From: Holtermannia corniformis
Lineage: Eukaryota; Basidiomycota; Tremellomycetes; Holtermanniales
DNA: 64,000 nt
NCBI GenBank assembly: GCA_001599935.1
Contig: BCIJ01000043.1
Span: forward strand, 1 to 64,000
Direction of reading: 5' to 3'
The notes beneath the pieces were generated by a model. That model was not told where the DNA came from and ran no database searches. It saw only the letters and a program-made list of their open reading frames with translations. Positions 20,490 through 33,300 of this stretch are shown one piece after another (within the stretch, counting starts at the first letter, position 1; the number at the start of each line of letters is the position of its first letter). The translations under genes were made by a program, and so were the position numbers.

Positions 20490-22167
20490 ATGTCCTTCCC
20501 GTGGAGATCGTTCTTCCCGCTGCTCGTCTCGCGCATGGCCGAGGGCGTCGCGTTCACAGTGGTGGGTGCTGCTGCCGCTACATCGCTGATGCCAGGTTTT
20601 TCCCTACATGCCGCAACTGATGCAGAGCTTTGGCATCTCGGACGACGCGCTCGGAGTCTACGTCGCGACCGCAGTGAGTCGTGACTAGCACGGTGCAGCT
20701 GATCCCAGGACGGTTTGCTCCAAGTGACCGAATCCATCACGGCGCCATTCATGGCCAACCTTGGCGATCGTTTCGGGCGGAAACCCGTGTTTGTCATCTC
20801 GTTGGCGTCCATGGCCCTCTTTGCGTTCTCGTTTGGGTTCGCCGATTCAGTCTTCTCGGTCATGTTCATCCGCGCCTTGTGTGAGTGTACAGACCGAGGC
20901 CGGGCTGACGGCAGTCGGGTGCTGTGCGGCGTGCGGCGTGCTGAGCAGGACAATGGTATCCGAGCTGTGTGACAAGCAGCATGTGATCAGAGGTGAGTGG
21001 GGCTACGACGGCCGAGCTGATGGCAGCGTGGGCTATATTCTCGCCCGCGTTGGCCACAGGGTTCTCCCTAGGGTGAGTCGGGCGGCAGCGACAGCTGATG
21101 ACAGACCTCTTATCGGCGGCTCCCTCTCGACGCCTGCTGCACGCTACGCCGTGTTCAACTCGTCCACACTGCTCAAGACGTATCCCTACCTCCTCCCGTC
21201 CATCGTCACAAGCTTGCTAGGGTTCGCAGCCGCCACCACGGCGTTCATCTACCTCCCCGAGGTGAGCTAGCCCAACCGATGCAGCTGACGCCAGACCCTC
21301 CCGAAATCCGCCCGGATCACACGCCAAAACTCCAAACGCAAGGAGCTCTCCCTGCTCGGCTTGTTCAGACACGACGACTCGCGCTACCGCTCCGTCGTGA
21401 CCATCTATGGCTGTACGTCGTTCTGCTCCGGCCGAGCTGACGCCAGTCGCCAACGCCGTTACCTTTTCGTACGAGGCCATCTTTCCCGTCTTTGCGTTTG
21501 TCGCCGTTGACAAAGGCGGCCTCGGGATGCAGGTGGGTGCGCGCGCAGGGCGAAGCTGACGACAGACGCCCGAGATCGGGAATGTGTTGGCGGTCTCGGC
21601 TCTACTTGGCATCGGGATGACGGCGACTCTCTTTCCCGTCGTGCATCGCTACCTCTCTCGACAAATGTACCTACAGTCGGGTGAGTCCTCCTCCGCCGAT
21701 TGCGCTGACGACAGCACTGTATGGATACGCACTCAGCGTCGCCCTGTTTCCCATCCTCTGGCTCGTCGCGTCTCATGGTATGGGCGTGTTCGCGTGGACC
21801 TTGTTCGCGGCCCAGGTCGTGCTCCGTCGCTATGGCGATTTCTCCCTCACGTACGTTCAGCCTTGTGGATGCAGCTGACGGCAGCCTGCTCGACGCCATG
21901 GTACTCGACTCGATTCCGAGCCCAGACTATCTCGCGCTCGCCAACTCGGGCGCGTTCAGCACGGCTTCGTTCTGCCGTGCGATTGGGCCTGTCCTCTTGG
22001 GGTGTTTCTTCGGCGTCTCTTCCTCTTCCGACAACGTGTACGCCCGCCAGCTCGTCTGGCTCGTCTGGCTGGCCATCTGCGCTCTACCGATCTATGTCGC
22101 CTCGCGCGTGTCACTCGAACCGGCAGAGACGTTTGACGAGGAGCTGGACGAGCTACTGGCTTCATGA
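20490..22167 (+). CDS. MFS transporter, DHA1/ZIFL-like
   Basis: Twelve-helix major facilitator of the drug:H+ antiporter or zinc-induced-facilitator type. The start at 20490 gives MSFPWRSFFPLLVSRMAEG. Helix 1 ends in VFPYMPQLM. Motif A between helices 2 and 3 is visible as GDRFGRKPVFVISL. The gene is broken by many 40-50-nt introns with CTGACG branch sites, and the later exons encode PEIGNVLAVSALLGIG and similar hydrophobic segments. The last exon ends in an acidic tail (ETFDEELDELLAS). The substrate is not predictable. It is convergent with MND1, whose stop is 46 nt away. Confidence 0.75.
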
Positions 22168-22212
22168 TGTATATCCTAGCTCTACGTCCCACGCTTCACA
22201 TCTGCCCGTCAC

Positions 22213-23084
22213 CTAGGCGTCACAGTCGAGATCGAACCACTCTTCGCCTGCCGTCAGCCTCGCTCTGCCAGCGCCAACTCACTGATCCCGAGGTGCTCGA
22301 GCATGCCCGTGCGTTCCGCTCCCCCGTTCTCCATGTAGCTCAGCACGATCCCAATGTTGTCTGTCGTCAGTCGCGCTCATGAACATGACACCCACCAGTG
22401 TACATGGCGGTGCAGGCGCGAGCCGCCTTGACGCCGCTGACCTTGAGTTTGGCCAGAGCGGGGTCACTGCGGGCGCGCATCGACTGCTCGACAGCAAGGT
22501 CGTGTGCTTCTTTGCGCTTGGCTTCGAGCTGGGCGAGAAGGCCTTGGCGTGCAGGCTAGGGTCAGTCCAGACAATGCGGTCAACACCCACCGAGTCCTGA
22601 CGACCCGCTTTGGCTTGCTCGAGCGCTGCCTGCGCCGCCGCCGTCTTGTCCTTGAAGCTCGCGAGCTCGGTCTTGCTCTTCTCAACCTCGGCCGTTCTCT
22701 ACCATCAGCGCAGTCGTGCGAGCATCGACGCACCGTGACAAACGCCGTGCTCGGAAACTGCCAGTAGTACGTGCCGGTCCCACTGCGCCGTCAGCCCGAT
22801 CCACCCTTTGTCAACGCACATCTTGTCAAACTTGACCTTGCCATCGCTCACGAGCTCGAGCAGCACGTCCTTGACCGTTTTCTCGACTGAGATGTTAGCA
22901 GAGCCCGCGCACCGACTACCCACCGATCCCCTTTTGCTTGCTGGCGACCTTTTCGAGCTCTTTGGCGGTGAAAAAGTCGCTCTGCGGTGTGAGCACGGCT
23001 GGGACGGCCAAGACGCACCGTCTCGCTGAAGAGCTCCATCATCTTGAGCTTTTTCTCATCGACCGTGAGCCCGCGCTTGGACAT
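22213..23084 (-). CDS. MND1: Meiotic nuclear division protein 1
   Basis: Partner of Hop2; the heterodimer stabilises Dmc1/Rad51 filaments in meiotic recombination. The start at 23084 gives the diagnostic MSKRGLTVDEKKLKMMEL. After an intron follow DFFTAKELEKVASKQKGI and VEKTVKDVLLELVSDGKV, the winged-helix DNA-binding domain. The middle is a coiled coil (EVEKSKTELASFKDKTAAAQ). The C-terminus carries DNIGIVLSYME and ends EEWFDLDCDA at 22213. The gene is split by about seven short introns. Its presence implies a retained meiotic programme, or Mnd1 use outside meiosis. Confidence 0.88.
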
Positions 23085-23162
23085 GTTGGTTGTTGGTGGT
23101 CGGTGGCGACGGACGGTAAAGTACTAAATGGCAGAGGATTTCGCAGATGCATATGCTACAGA

Positions 23163-24222
23163 TCACCACAGCACCCACTCCTCGATCAGTCGATAGCTCT
23201 CGAGCTGGCGAAAGTATGCGATCCTCCTGTTGCGTGCAGCCTAAGCGTCAGCTGGTTCAGCCGGGTCCGACCCACCTCCCACGCCTTTGTCCGCTCTGAA
23301 TCAACCTGCTGACGCTCCACCCGCACAGGTTCGCTCGCAATCTCAGCGTGCGACGCGGTCTCATCCACACTAGCGTCACCCTGCTGCCTGCTCATCAGGC
23401 GAGCACCGCGCCAGACGGCGTGCACGCGTCTTCCCGGGCGGATCCCGACTTGCAGCGGGACGATACTAGACACTGGCGACGGCTGGACGCTGACGGTCAC
23501 TGGAGTCGGTGGGAACGATGGCGGAGTGTAAGAGCGCGATGACGGGATCGAGAGGGTCGGAGAGGCGAGATCGTCGAGGTGGAAAGTAGGGTAGTCAAAT
23601 GCATCTGTCGTCAGCCGGGCTCTTCTGACATGAACGCACCGTCTGAGCCGATTGATCCATCTCCATCGAACAGAGCCTGATCCGCCGCGAGATGGTGCAA
23701 CAGACTCGGGACATCCCCACCCCTCGCAGCTTCAACCTCGGCCGTAGCCTCGGAGACGTCATTCAGCGGCACGAGGTAGTCTTGTGCGTCAGGAAACAGC
23801 GTCAGCAGGTCTTCCGATAGATCTTGTCCGAGATCTCTGGTCGAGGTGATGGATCGCGCACTGTCGAGTGGTGCAGGGCTGAGATGGACGCTGGGCAGGG
23901 TTTGGTCGCTTGAGGACGAGGTTGAGCGAGATCGCTTGCGGGGGGTCGATTGCCAGCCGATTGTCGACTGCTGATCAGCCTGGGTACTCTGAGAGCATTC
24001 ACCCACCCTGCTCCTGCTGGACCTCGCTGGTGTACTGGTCTTACCCATACCCAAGCCCTTGCTGCTGCCAGAGCTGCTTGCGTTCCGCTTGCTCCCACGG
24101 CGCCAGTCGACGATCCCAGTCGGTACCCCAGGCGACGGCGAGCGCTTCAGCCTGCGTCCGGGACCCGTGCTCGACGGTATGAAAGGCTTGGGAGAGCGAT
24201 GTGCAGGTGTCGGCGATGACAT
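23163..24222 (-). CDS. Unrecognised Ser/Thr/Pro-rich protein
   Basis: The ATG at 24222 opens a long exon rich in Ser, Thr, Pro and basic residues (RRLKRSPSPGVPTGIVDWRR, TPRKRSRSTSSSS) with many SP/TP sites. An acidic stretch (LSEDLLTLFPDAQDYLVPL) follows. Two short introns lead to a compact helical C-terminus, RRIAYFRQLESYRLIEEW, stopping at 23163. The profile suggests a nuclear, phosphorylated, largely disordered protein. I cannot assign a family. It lies between MND1 and the MLH3-type gene on the same strand, so a chromosome-related role is possible, but only by association. Confidence 0.7.
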
Positions 24223-24245
24223 TGTGGTCGTTGCATCGCGCTAGA

Positions 24246-26467
24246 CTACTGTGACCAGTCTATCCTTTTCACCTGCGGCGGTGGCAGCACCACGAGCGGG
24301 ACGAGCGCGGGCCTGCCGTGCGCACAGGTGTAGGGAAAGTCGCACTGTGCGAGGTCTTCGAGCAGCGTCTGGCACTGTGCGGGTTGTAGGCGGTCACCGA
24401 ACATGATCGCGCCTGGTTGTTAGCTGTGGACGGCGCAGTGGACGTACCCCTGCAAGCGATCGAGTTGGCGAGCTCGACCATTTCTTTCGGCATGGTCGTG
24501 AGGGCTTGGCGCCAGGTTTGGTGTGCGTAGTGTGGGGTTTCGCCAATCTGGTCGAGCAGCGTCGAGAGCTCGGCGTGGCCGATCCGACCTGCAAACACGG
24601 CCGGGACAAACGAGATCTTGCCATTGGTGATTGAGAACCCCCAACGCGCCAAGTGAGCAGCACACTCTGGCGATAGCTCTTGCCGCGGTGAAAACGGGTC
24701 CAGCGACCGCGTCTCGACCTCGTTGCGGACAAATGCCTCGCAGAGATCGCGCAGGATCCGCTCGATCCGAATCCGCTCGCTTGCCGCGTGCTGATCGACC
24801 ACGGCGAGGGTCTTGCCAAAGACGCACGCGACGAGCTTGTTGTCGATCTGGCCAATTATGCGCGCTTGGGACAGGCCGGTGCGGGTGATCTCGATCCGCT
24901 GGGTCGGTGCGGGAGGGTCGGTCCGAGGGCGGGTCCGTGCGATGGTATCGGGTTTGCCGATTGACTGGACGTCAGTGCTGGTCGTCGGCAGGACGCTCAC
25001 CTCGAGCGCAGTCTCGAGCCAGCGCTCGTTGTGAGGGACAACCGTGGGTGGGTGCGGACGGCTTGGCGGTAGCTGAGACCTCGACGCCGGCGTGTGCTGC
25101 TTGACGGGCTGGACCTCCGGCGCGACAGTCGGATAGAGCACGGCGCGGACTCGGTCCACGACAGCGTCCACGAGCGCTTCGACCTCTTTCTGAGTCGTCA
25201 GTCTTGCACCTGCTGTGCCAGACTCACCATGTACGGCGGCGCGATGTCTGACGGCTGGCTCGGTGGTCCCGTCAGGTCGAGGACGAAAACGGGGTAAAGT
25301 TCGGGCTTGTGCGAGGTGTGCGTCTCTGCCGGCGTCAGCTGCGTCTTGCCGCTGGATAGGCCGACTTGTGCGCGACGCGTGCTACGGCTGATTAGCAGCT
25401 GCTGGCGAGAAAGGCATACATACTGCGAGACAGAGCGGCTTGAGCTTGCGTGTGATCACGTCCTGGACGGGCGACGAGGGACGGCCGTTGACGACTGGGC
25501 TGCATCAGCGCCGTCTTTATCCTCACCACCTACAAAAGTACTGCCAGCGCTGCGACTGTCAGCATCGTCGCGGCGCGCATCGCTTACCGAAGAGGCAGCC
25601 GCTTGAAGGCTGATGAACCCGTCTAGACGAGTACTAGGCGCTCTTGCATGAACCTGCTGGGTCTCCTGCGCGAGTCAGGCAGATTGTGCTACCACAACCC
25701 ACCTGAACGAGGTCGTTGCCGAACAGCGCCTTGAACGTGTCGATCGCCTGTCGTCAGCTCGGTCTACTGCTGATCACCCACCCATCCAGTCCCGGGTGTC
25801 ATGCACACCCTCGTGTCCTTGTCTCCCTCGCGGTGCACGAGCTTGAAGCGGATGCGCGGTGCTGACAGGGCGACGAGTTCGAATGCGCGGCGGCAGGCAG
25901 CCAGGGTCGCGCCCGAGAGCACTTTGGTGCGGCGCGCGGGGACGTTGTCAAAGAGACCGGTGAGGGTAACGGTCGTGCCTGCTGGTGCAGACTTTTGCGC
26001 AACGGCCGCGCGAGTGCCATACTGTCGTCAGTGCAGCCTAGTGCGTCCCTACCCACCTTGAGCACGACCGCATGCCCGTGCGCGGCGGTCCGAGTGCGCG
26101 AGGTGATTTCCAACCGGCCGAGTGCGGCGAGTGATGCGAGTGCTGCGGTCAGTCTTGCCACCACCGCCGTGCCCACCTTGTCCCCTGCCCGCCGAGGTCC
26201 CTGCGTGATCAGCTCGGCCGACGCAGCAGCACACGCACAACCCCTGTGCGCAACCACTTCAAGCTCTGCGCGCCCCAGACCGCAGCCATCGTCCACGACG
26301 ACGAGCTCGTTCTCGCGGTTCAGCACGAGCTCGACTCTGTGCGCGCCTGCCTCGACCGCGTTGCGCAGAAGCTCGTGCACGGCCTGTGCGTGCGATGGGA
26401 TCAGTATCGTCGAGCGCAGCAGCTCGGTCGTGCGGTCAGCGAGGGGCAGGATCCCGTCAGCAGGCAT
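24246..26467 (-). CDS. MLH3: MutL-type mismatch repair endonuclease, MLH3-like
   Basis: MutL homologue acting with Mlh1 in mismatch repair and, for MLH3, crossover resolution in meiosis. The N-terminus at 26467 shows the GHKL ATPase: helix with HELLRNAVEAGA, then VVDDGCGL and a GDKVGTAVV loop. A variable Pro/Thr-rich linker follows. The C-terminal part has the metal-binding endonuclease motif DQHAASERIRIE, then IACRGAIMFGD (across an intron) and CAHGRPALVPLV, the three elements of the PMS2/MLH3 nuclease site. It ends DWSQ at 24246. I prefer MLH3 over PMS1 from the divergent ATPase start and the short linker, but PMS1 cannot be excluded without alignment. Confidence 0.78.
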
Positions 26468-26594
26468 CAGTGTCAGCGGGTGGCAAACGGCGAGAAGAAC
26501 CAGAGCAGATGATCAACAGGGAAAAGCGCACCGTCGGCGGCGAAACCCGGGATTGGCGCTTAAGCAAGGCGCGCGGGCGGTGATAATAAAACGA

Positions 26595-26616
26595 TCACGT
26601 GATGATAGTCACGTGA
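26595..26616. promoter_or_regulatory. Two TCACGTGA sites in the MLH3-UBA2 divergent promoter
   Basis: Two perfect TCACGTGA palindromes at 26595-26602 and 26609-26616, 14 bp apart (more than one helical turn), sit in the 225-nt space between two divergent genes. They could bind a bHLH dimer and coordinate both genes. This is inferred from the core sequence. Confidence 0.55.
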
Positions 26617-26692
26617 TAACGCGCATGCCTAACTTCCCCCCGCCCACCTAACCACCCCGCGTGAAAGTCCTCGTCTTGTTGCAATCACCACC

Positions 26693-28780
26693 ATGCGAGC
26701 GAGTCATGCGCAATCCCTGCTGGGCAACGAGCTCTACCAACGCGTCAAGACGGCCAAGCTGCTCGTAGTCGGCGCAGGCGGGATCGGGTGTGAACTGCGT
26801 GCGTTGTCTGCACCGTCCGAACGCGCTGACCGCCCCAGTCAAGAACCTCGTCCTCGTCGGGTTTGGCAACATCGAGATTGTGCGTGCACCCGCTCGACCG
26901 CGCTGACATCAGATCGACCTCGACACGATCGACCTGTCGAATCTGAACCGCCAGTTTCTGTTCCGCAAACCCGACATCAAAAAGCCAAAGGCGATTGTCG
27001 CTGCCGCGTCGGCGCACCACTTTAACCCGAGCAGTGGGATCCAGATCCACCCACGGCACGGCAACGTCAAGGATGCGCAGAATGACGTGCAGTGGATCGG
27101 CGGGTTTGATCTCGTGCTGAACGCGCTGGACAACATGGGTGGGTCGTGGGTAAGGGTGGATATTGCTGACGACAGACGCCCGGCGCCATGTCAACCGGCT
27201 GTGCTGTGCGGCCGGCGTGCCATTGATCGAGTCAGGCACCGCAGGCTATCTCGGACAAGTCACGCCGATCCAAAAGGTGCGTCCCTAGCATGCAACTCTG
27301 CTAACGCCAGGACATTACCGAATGCTTCGACTGCGTGCCAAAGCCGACCCCAAAGTCGTTTCCCGTCTGCACGATCCGCTCGACTCCGAGCGAACCGATC
27401 CACTGCATCGTCTGGGGCAAGAGCTACCTGTTCACCCAGCTGTTTGGCGAAGACGACGAGGCGGCCGACGCCGACGAGCTTGACAAGGCCAAGGCGGATG
27501 GAGAGAATGGTGCGTGTGCAGAGCGAGACGGAGCTGACAGCCAGCCGACGAGATTGAAAACCTGCGCAAGGAGGCTCGTGCGTTCCGCGACGTGCGCAAA
27601 GGCATGGGCGAGGCGGACGGCGCGCGGCGTGTGTTCCAAAAGGTAAGTGGCAGTGGACGTGCCCAGCTGACGGCAGGTGTTCCAAGACGACATCCTCCGC
27701 CTGCTGTCGATGGAAGACATGTGGAAGGTCCCTGGCCGCGTCAAGCCGGTCGCCCTCGACTATGATGCGATTGTCAATGGCAGCTTTGCGCCGGCTGTGA
27801 AGAAGACTGCGGCGCCAGCGGCCCCTGCCAGTCTCAAGGATCAAAAAGAGTTGTCGCTCAAGGAAAACCTCGAGCTATTCATCGACAGCTGCAATCGTCT
27901 CGCCGCGCGCAGCATCGCCCACCCTTCGATCCCGCTCGCATTCGACAAGGACGACGACGACACGCTCGATTTCGTGCTTGCGACGGCCAACCTGCGCGCG
28001 GCCGCGTACGGGATCGAGAGCCGGACGCGGTTCCAAGTCAAAGGTGGGTCACGCTCGCACGATCTCGCTGACGGCAGAAATGGCCGGCAACATTATCCCC
28101 GCGATCGCGACGACCAACGCGATCATTGCCGGGTTCATCGTCATGCAGTCGCTCCAGCTGCTGCAGGCCAAGTGGAAAGCGGCCAGTGTCGTGTTGCTCC
28201 GATCCGACGCGTCGAGACCGGTCGGTGCGGTGGCGTTGCCCGTCCCGGACGAAGCGTGTGCAATCTGTCGCGACACGTACATCCCGCTCGCGTGTGATGT
28301 AGCCAAGCTCACCCTCGGCGAGTTTGTCAACAAGGTCGTGTGGGAGTGGTTGCGCTTTGCCAAGCCGGACGAGGTGGACGAGGATGAAGACGCGCCAGAG
28401 TGCTCAATCTTCGAAGGCAGCAGGTTACTCGCCGACCCAGACTTTACAGACAACCACGCCAAGTCGCTGCAAGACGTTGGGGTTACGCGCGGCAAGATGT
28501 TGACGGTCGTGGATGAGGACGGCAAGCTGCGCAACGCCGTGTTCTGCATCACCGAGCTGTGAGTGCAAGGTGGCGAGGCAAGGCTGACGACAGGCCGGCA
28601 AACGCCACGACCGCGTTTGTGCTCCCCCCTCTGGCTCCTGCGATCCCTGCTCGCCCGCGCGAGCCTGTACCCGCGCCCGTCGCAGGCATCAAGCGTTCGG
28701 CACCAGACGACGACGACGGGCCGTCGAAGCGGGCCAAGACGGAAGCCGTCATGATCGACGACGATTTCGAGATTTTGTAA
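26693..28780 (+). CDS. UBA2: SUMO-activating enzyme subunit UBA2
   Basis: Catalytic half of the SUMO E1; with Aos1 it adenylates SUMO and carries it as a thioester to Ubc9. The start at 26693 gives [20 protein letters not shown]. The nucleotide fold [19 protein letters not shown] is rebuilt by splicing a 46-nt intron. [18 protein letters not shown] and the crossover-loop Cys in [10 protein letters not shown] follow. A SCCH insert, a ubiquitin-like fold domain and a C-terminal tail with GIKRSAP and KRAKTEAV (nuclear signals) complete the protein, ending DDDFEIL. Introns are numerous and phase-matched. The stop is only 12 nt from that of the convergent HUT1 gene. Confidence 0.94.
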
Positions 28781-28792
28781 ATCCATGCATGT

Positions 28793-30059
28793 CTAGTCTC
28801 GCTTTGCCTTGCGTAGCACCTCGCGCCGTTTGTAGGCCGCTTCGACGCCGATACCGGCAAACACTACCGCGACGCCTAGCCACTGCCCTTGCGTGAGCTC
28901 GTGTTCGTACACGACGACGCTGAGCAGCATGGTGAACAGCTTGCGCGTGACCGTGACCATGACGAGTGTCAAGCTGCCGAAATGCGAGATTGTCTCAAAG
29001 ATGAACAATTGGCCGAGACCGCCGAGGAGCGCGTACGCTGCGAGCGGCGCGACGGCGGATGGGTGGGTTGCGAGGAACCGGAGCGAGGTGAGGAAGGCAG
29101 GGGGTGACCACTGAACAGGGCCGAGATGGGGATTGGAAAGGTGAGAGAACAGCGCCAGAGGGTGGGTCGGGAGAGGGAGCGCCAAGAGCGGCGCGAGCAA
29201 GGCGACGGTCGTGCACGCCATGGCGAGCATCATCTGCTGGCCGGAAAACGCCTTGTGCAGCGCAAACAGCTGATCCTGCGTCGAGTTGGTCAAGCCGTCG
29301 ATCGCGAGGCTACTGTCAGCTCGATCACGCTGGTGAGAACCTACTTGAGTACGAGCAGGCCAAGACCCCAGGTACTGTCCTGTCCGCCCTTTTTGCCGCC
29401 GTCGGATAGCAGCATGAACAGGCTGATCCCGACCGTGACGAGCGCGACGACGAGGTACTTGTGCGGGCTGAACCGGCGGCGGTAGAGGACGACGTTGAGT
29501 AGCATGACGGGGATGAGTTTGCACGACTGTTGTTAGCGCTGCTGGCGGGTCACGCGCTCACCTTGCCGAGGACCATGGTAGGGTAGGAAATGTGTCGAAG
29601 GGCGAGGAAGCCGATTGGGCTCGCGAGCGTTTGGCACAGCGAGACCTGAAGTAGCAGTGCGAAGAGGCCCGAGCGCGTCGATGCAGGGTTGCTGCCCTGC
29701 CAGCCGAGAACCACCCAAAGGCCGTCCCGCCGCAAGCTGCCATCCCTCCACGCGTTGCCAATCAAGTAGACTAGCGCCGACAGCGCCGACGCGACGGCCT
29801 GTGCAAAGTTGAGGAATAGAGGGGTCGGGAACTTGTCCCCGGAGTGTGCGTGCGGCTTGTTGTGGTGCGGCGGGGGGTGCAGCGACGGGAACGGCGCAGA
29901 CACTGGCGGTGAGCAGGTGCAAAGGCGGTCCGAGCGACTCACGGCGTTCTTGAGCAATGGCCCAGAGCAGAAACGAGCTATAGATACCAGAGATGCACAC
30001 GGCGAGGCTGCAGGTCAGCAACGGGTGATGAAAGGGACAGCGTACCGAACGACGCCCAT
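28793..30059 (-). CDS. HUT1: ER UDP-galactose transporter homologue
   Basis: SLC35B-type nucleotide-sugar transporter of the endoplasmic reticulum. The start at 30059 follows from joining the 14-nt coding exon ATGGGCGTCGTTCG to [20 protein letters not shown] through a 38-nt intron, which keeps frame. The body has about ten membrane segments. Family hallmarks are [19 protein letters not shown] and [19 protein letters not shown]. It ends in a basic tail ([14 protein letters not shown]), a possible ER-retrieval signal. Much longer open frames upstream of the chosen ATG do not join the second exon in frame. It is divergent from LIG4 and convergent with UBA2. Confidence 0.88.
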
Positions 30060-30255
30060 TCTGAGGCAAGCTGGGTGCTTTTGGGCAATTCCGGGCTCGT
30101 TGGACGCGGTTTTTCACCAGTCTCCCTTGAGATCTCTTTCCGACGCTCTGTACACGCCCCGAGCTGATATCTGCCTGCAAAGAGACGACATTGATCAATG
30201 CCGACGTGTCGAGGAGAAGTGAAGCTTGCATCCTCCGCGACATCTGCCACGTGTC

Positions 30256-30267
30256 GGTCACGTGACC
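30256..30267. promoter_or_regulatory. 12-bp palindrome GGTCACGTGACC, HUT1-LIG4 promoter
   Basis: This perfect palindrome lies in the 270-nt divergent promoter, 74 nt before the LIG4 ATG. The identical 12-mer recurs at 40404-40415 in another divergent promoter. A second CACGTG core is just upstream at about 30248. It is a probable bHLH-factor site. Confidence 0.6.
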
Positions 30268-30329
30268 AAACTACTACCACCTGCTCCTACTCGACCTGCG
30301 CACCGTTGGATCCCTGTTGTACAACGACC

Positions 30330-33300
30330 ATGCCCTCTGGAGCGTACCAAAACCGCCATAGCGCTGCTCAGAGCTCTAATACATATGTCCAGAACAACCC
30401 GCGACTCGCAAACAACTCGCAACCGCTCGCAGACGGCTCGCAACCGCCCGGACCGGCAACGCTCGAGCGGCCAAGAGAGTGCATCAACAAGTACTCGACG
30501 CCGGCTTTTGCGCTCATCTGCAGGCTGATGGAAAAGCTGCGGGATGAAGAGGCCTCGAAACGCAAAGAGACGCTGGACCGGTTCTTTACAGTCAGTGGCG
30601 AGTGAGATGCAGCTCGCGGCTGATGTCACCCAGCTCTGGAGGGAAAAGGTCGGCCCGGACCTGTACCCGCTCATCAGGCTGCTCCTCCCAGAGGTGCGTA
30701 GCGATAGATCGAGCGAGCTGACGCCAGCGCGACCGCGAACGTGCCGTGTACGGGCTGAAGGAAATGACGCTCGCCAAGATCTATGTCTCCGTGCTCGGCC
30801 TCGACCCGAAATCACCTTCAGCCCAACGCCTCATCCACTGGAAGCAGCCGGTACATGTCCCAGGTCAAGCGATAGATCCGACATCCGGCGACTTTGCCAA
30901 AGTCTGCCTGCAGGCGATCAAGGCTCGCAGCACCGTCAGCGAGGGGCAGCTCACCGTCGAGGCTGTCAACGGCTTGTTGGATGATTTGGCAAACAGGCGG
31001 CACGGCAGACTGTACGCGGTGTGGGACTGCTTGGCGACACTGACGACGACAGGGCCGACTACCTGCCGACGTTTGGCAAGATATACGCTAAGATGACGCC
31101 GAACGAGCAAGAGTGGCTGATCCGCATTATACTCAAGGGTGAGTGAGGTTTCTTAAGGATTTGGCGTGGACCGGGTAGGACCCGTCAATGACCAGGCGCT
31201 GCTGCTCTAAACTGGGCAACCCGCTTGGCCGCTCTCCCGTTATAGCACGCTAACTCGACAGACCTGCGCATCAGCGTGCGCGAAAAAGGCGTCCTCGCGG
31301 CGTTCCATCCAAACGCCTCTGAACTCTTCAACGTCTGCTCCGACCTCAAGCGCGTCTGCTGGACCCTGTACGATCCCAAGATCCGACTGGGACAGACGGT
31401 GAGTCGCTCGTCACTTGCACACGCTGACGACGCAGCAAACGTCCATCACGCTGTTCAACGCGTTCCTGCCCATGCTCTGCCATCGCCAAGCGTCGGCCAG
31501 CCTCGACGTGATCGCCAAAGTCGTCGGGCACGGCAAGGAATTCATCATCGAGGAGAAACTCGACGGCGAGCGCATGCAGGTGCATATGCGCAACAATGGG
31601 CGCGAATGGTTCTACTGCTCGCGCAAGGCCAAGGATTATGGTGCGTTGGTGCGAGTCGACGCCGCTGACCGCAGGCTACCTGTACGGGACGCATACGGGC
31701 GAAGGCACGCTCACGCCGCACATTGCTCCGGCGTTCAAGCCAAGTGTCCGCAAGTGGGTCCGACGTTGCGCCGGGGTGTCGCTGAGATTACAGTTGCATC
31801 CTGGACGGCGAGATGGTCGTTTGGGACCCGCTGATGGAGAAATACCTCGCGTTTGGCGGCTTGAAGACGGCCGCGCTGGGTGCGTCGTCAATGCGAGGAC
31901 TGCGCTGACCCACAGACAAGAGCAACGATGCCGATGCGCCGCGCCCATGCTGTACGTCTTCCTGCCTGACCGAGCTCACCCTGTAGTCAAAGTCTTTGAC
32001 ATTCTCTTCCTCAACGACACATGCCTCATGGCCAAGCGCCTCTCTGAACGCAAGCGGATCCTCCACACGAATGCTGTTTTCGAGCCGATCCAGGGTCGGT
32101 TGGAGCTCCCATTCGAGGGGATCGGGCAATCGGGCAAGGATATTCAAAACGCTCTGGAGAGGGTGCTCGAGGAAAAGTGAGTGCACCAGGTTGGACGTAG
32201 CTGATGGCAGAGGCGAGGGGTTGGTCGTGAAGAATGTCGACAGCTTTTACGAGACCAACGCGCGCGTCGCGGCGTGGACTAAAGTCAAGCCAGAGTGAGT
32301 GGCCGTCTGCAGCTAGCCAGGCTGACGGCAGGTATGCGGACGAGATGGGCGAGGTGGGTGTGCATCGGTTGAACGGGCTGACGGCAGAATGTCGACGTGC
32401 TCGTGCTTGGTAGGTCTCGCCACGATGACGTGGCTGACCCTAGGCGGATGGTACGGGTCTGGCGGACGCGGCGGTAAAGTCTCGAGCTTGCTGTGCGGGA
32501 TTCGCGTCGAGGATGAAGACGACGGGATGATGGAACGCCCGACGTGAGTCAGCCCCGCTAGCTCGAGCTAACGCGCAGCTTTCAATCGCTCATCAAAGTC
32601 GGCTCGGGCATGAACCTGGAGGACTATCAATGGATACAGTGCGTCCCACCCAGCGATCAATCTGACGCGCAGCAAAAAGCACGGTCACCACTTTCAAAAG
32701 TTTGATCGCAAGAACCCGCCCGAGTGGATGGTGCTTGGCTCTGCAGGGCTCGACGATAAACGTGGGTGTGCGCTACGTGGCATGGCTGACAGCAGCGGAC
32801 GTGTACATCAACCCGGAAGAGTGCGTGGTGCGATCTAGGCGAGGCTGACAGCAGCTCGTTTGTGATTGAAGTCAAGGCGTCGGAGATTGTCCCAGCGCGT
32901 GAGTCGACCTCGCCTTGCGTCGCTGACGACAGCGCTCAACTATGGTTGCGGCTACACGCTGCGCTTCCCGCGGTGCAAGTATATCCGCTGGGATGCGGCG
33001 AGTCGAGACGCGCGCGCGGCGGTGGACGAGGCGCACAAGCAGTGGGATATGTGGAACTCGGTGCGTTGCTGCACAAACTGACCTTGCTGACGTCCAGTTG
33101 AGCGTGGCTGGTGCGTTATCCCAGGCAGCACAGTGCTGACCGCAGAGTTCAACGAGATGCTGCGCAAAGAGAAAAAGTACTCGAATGAGAGCGCCAGCCA
33201 GTAAGTCGCTCCGGGCGGGCCGTGCTGACCTCAGGGTGCGCAAGAAGCGCAAGGTTGCGCCGAAAAAGGTGCGCTAGCTAGTCTGAGCGTCGCTCACGGC

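Noticed and set aside
30060..30261. Extended HUT1 N-terminus from ATG codons near 30241-30280
   Set aside because: These frames do not join the LAVCISG exon in phase. The short MGVVR start does.
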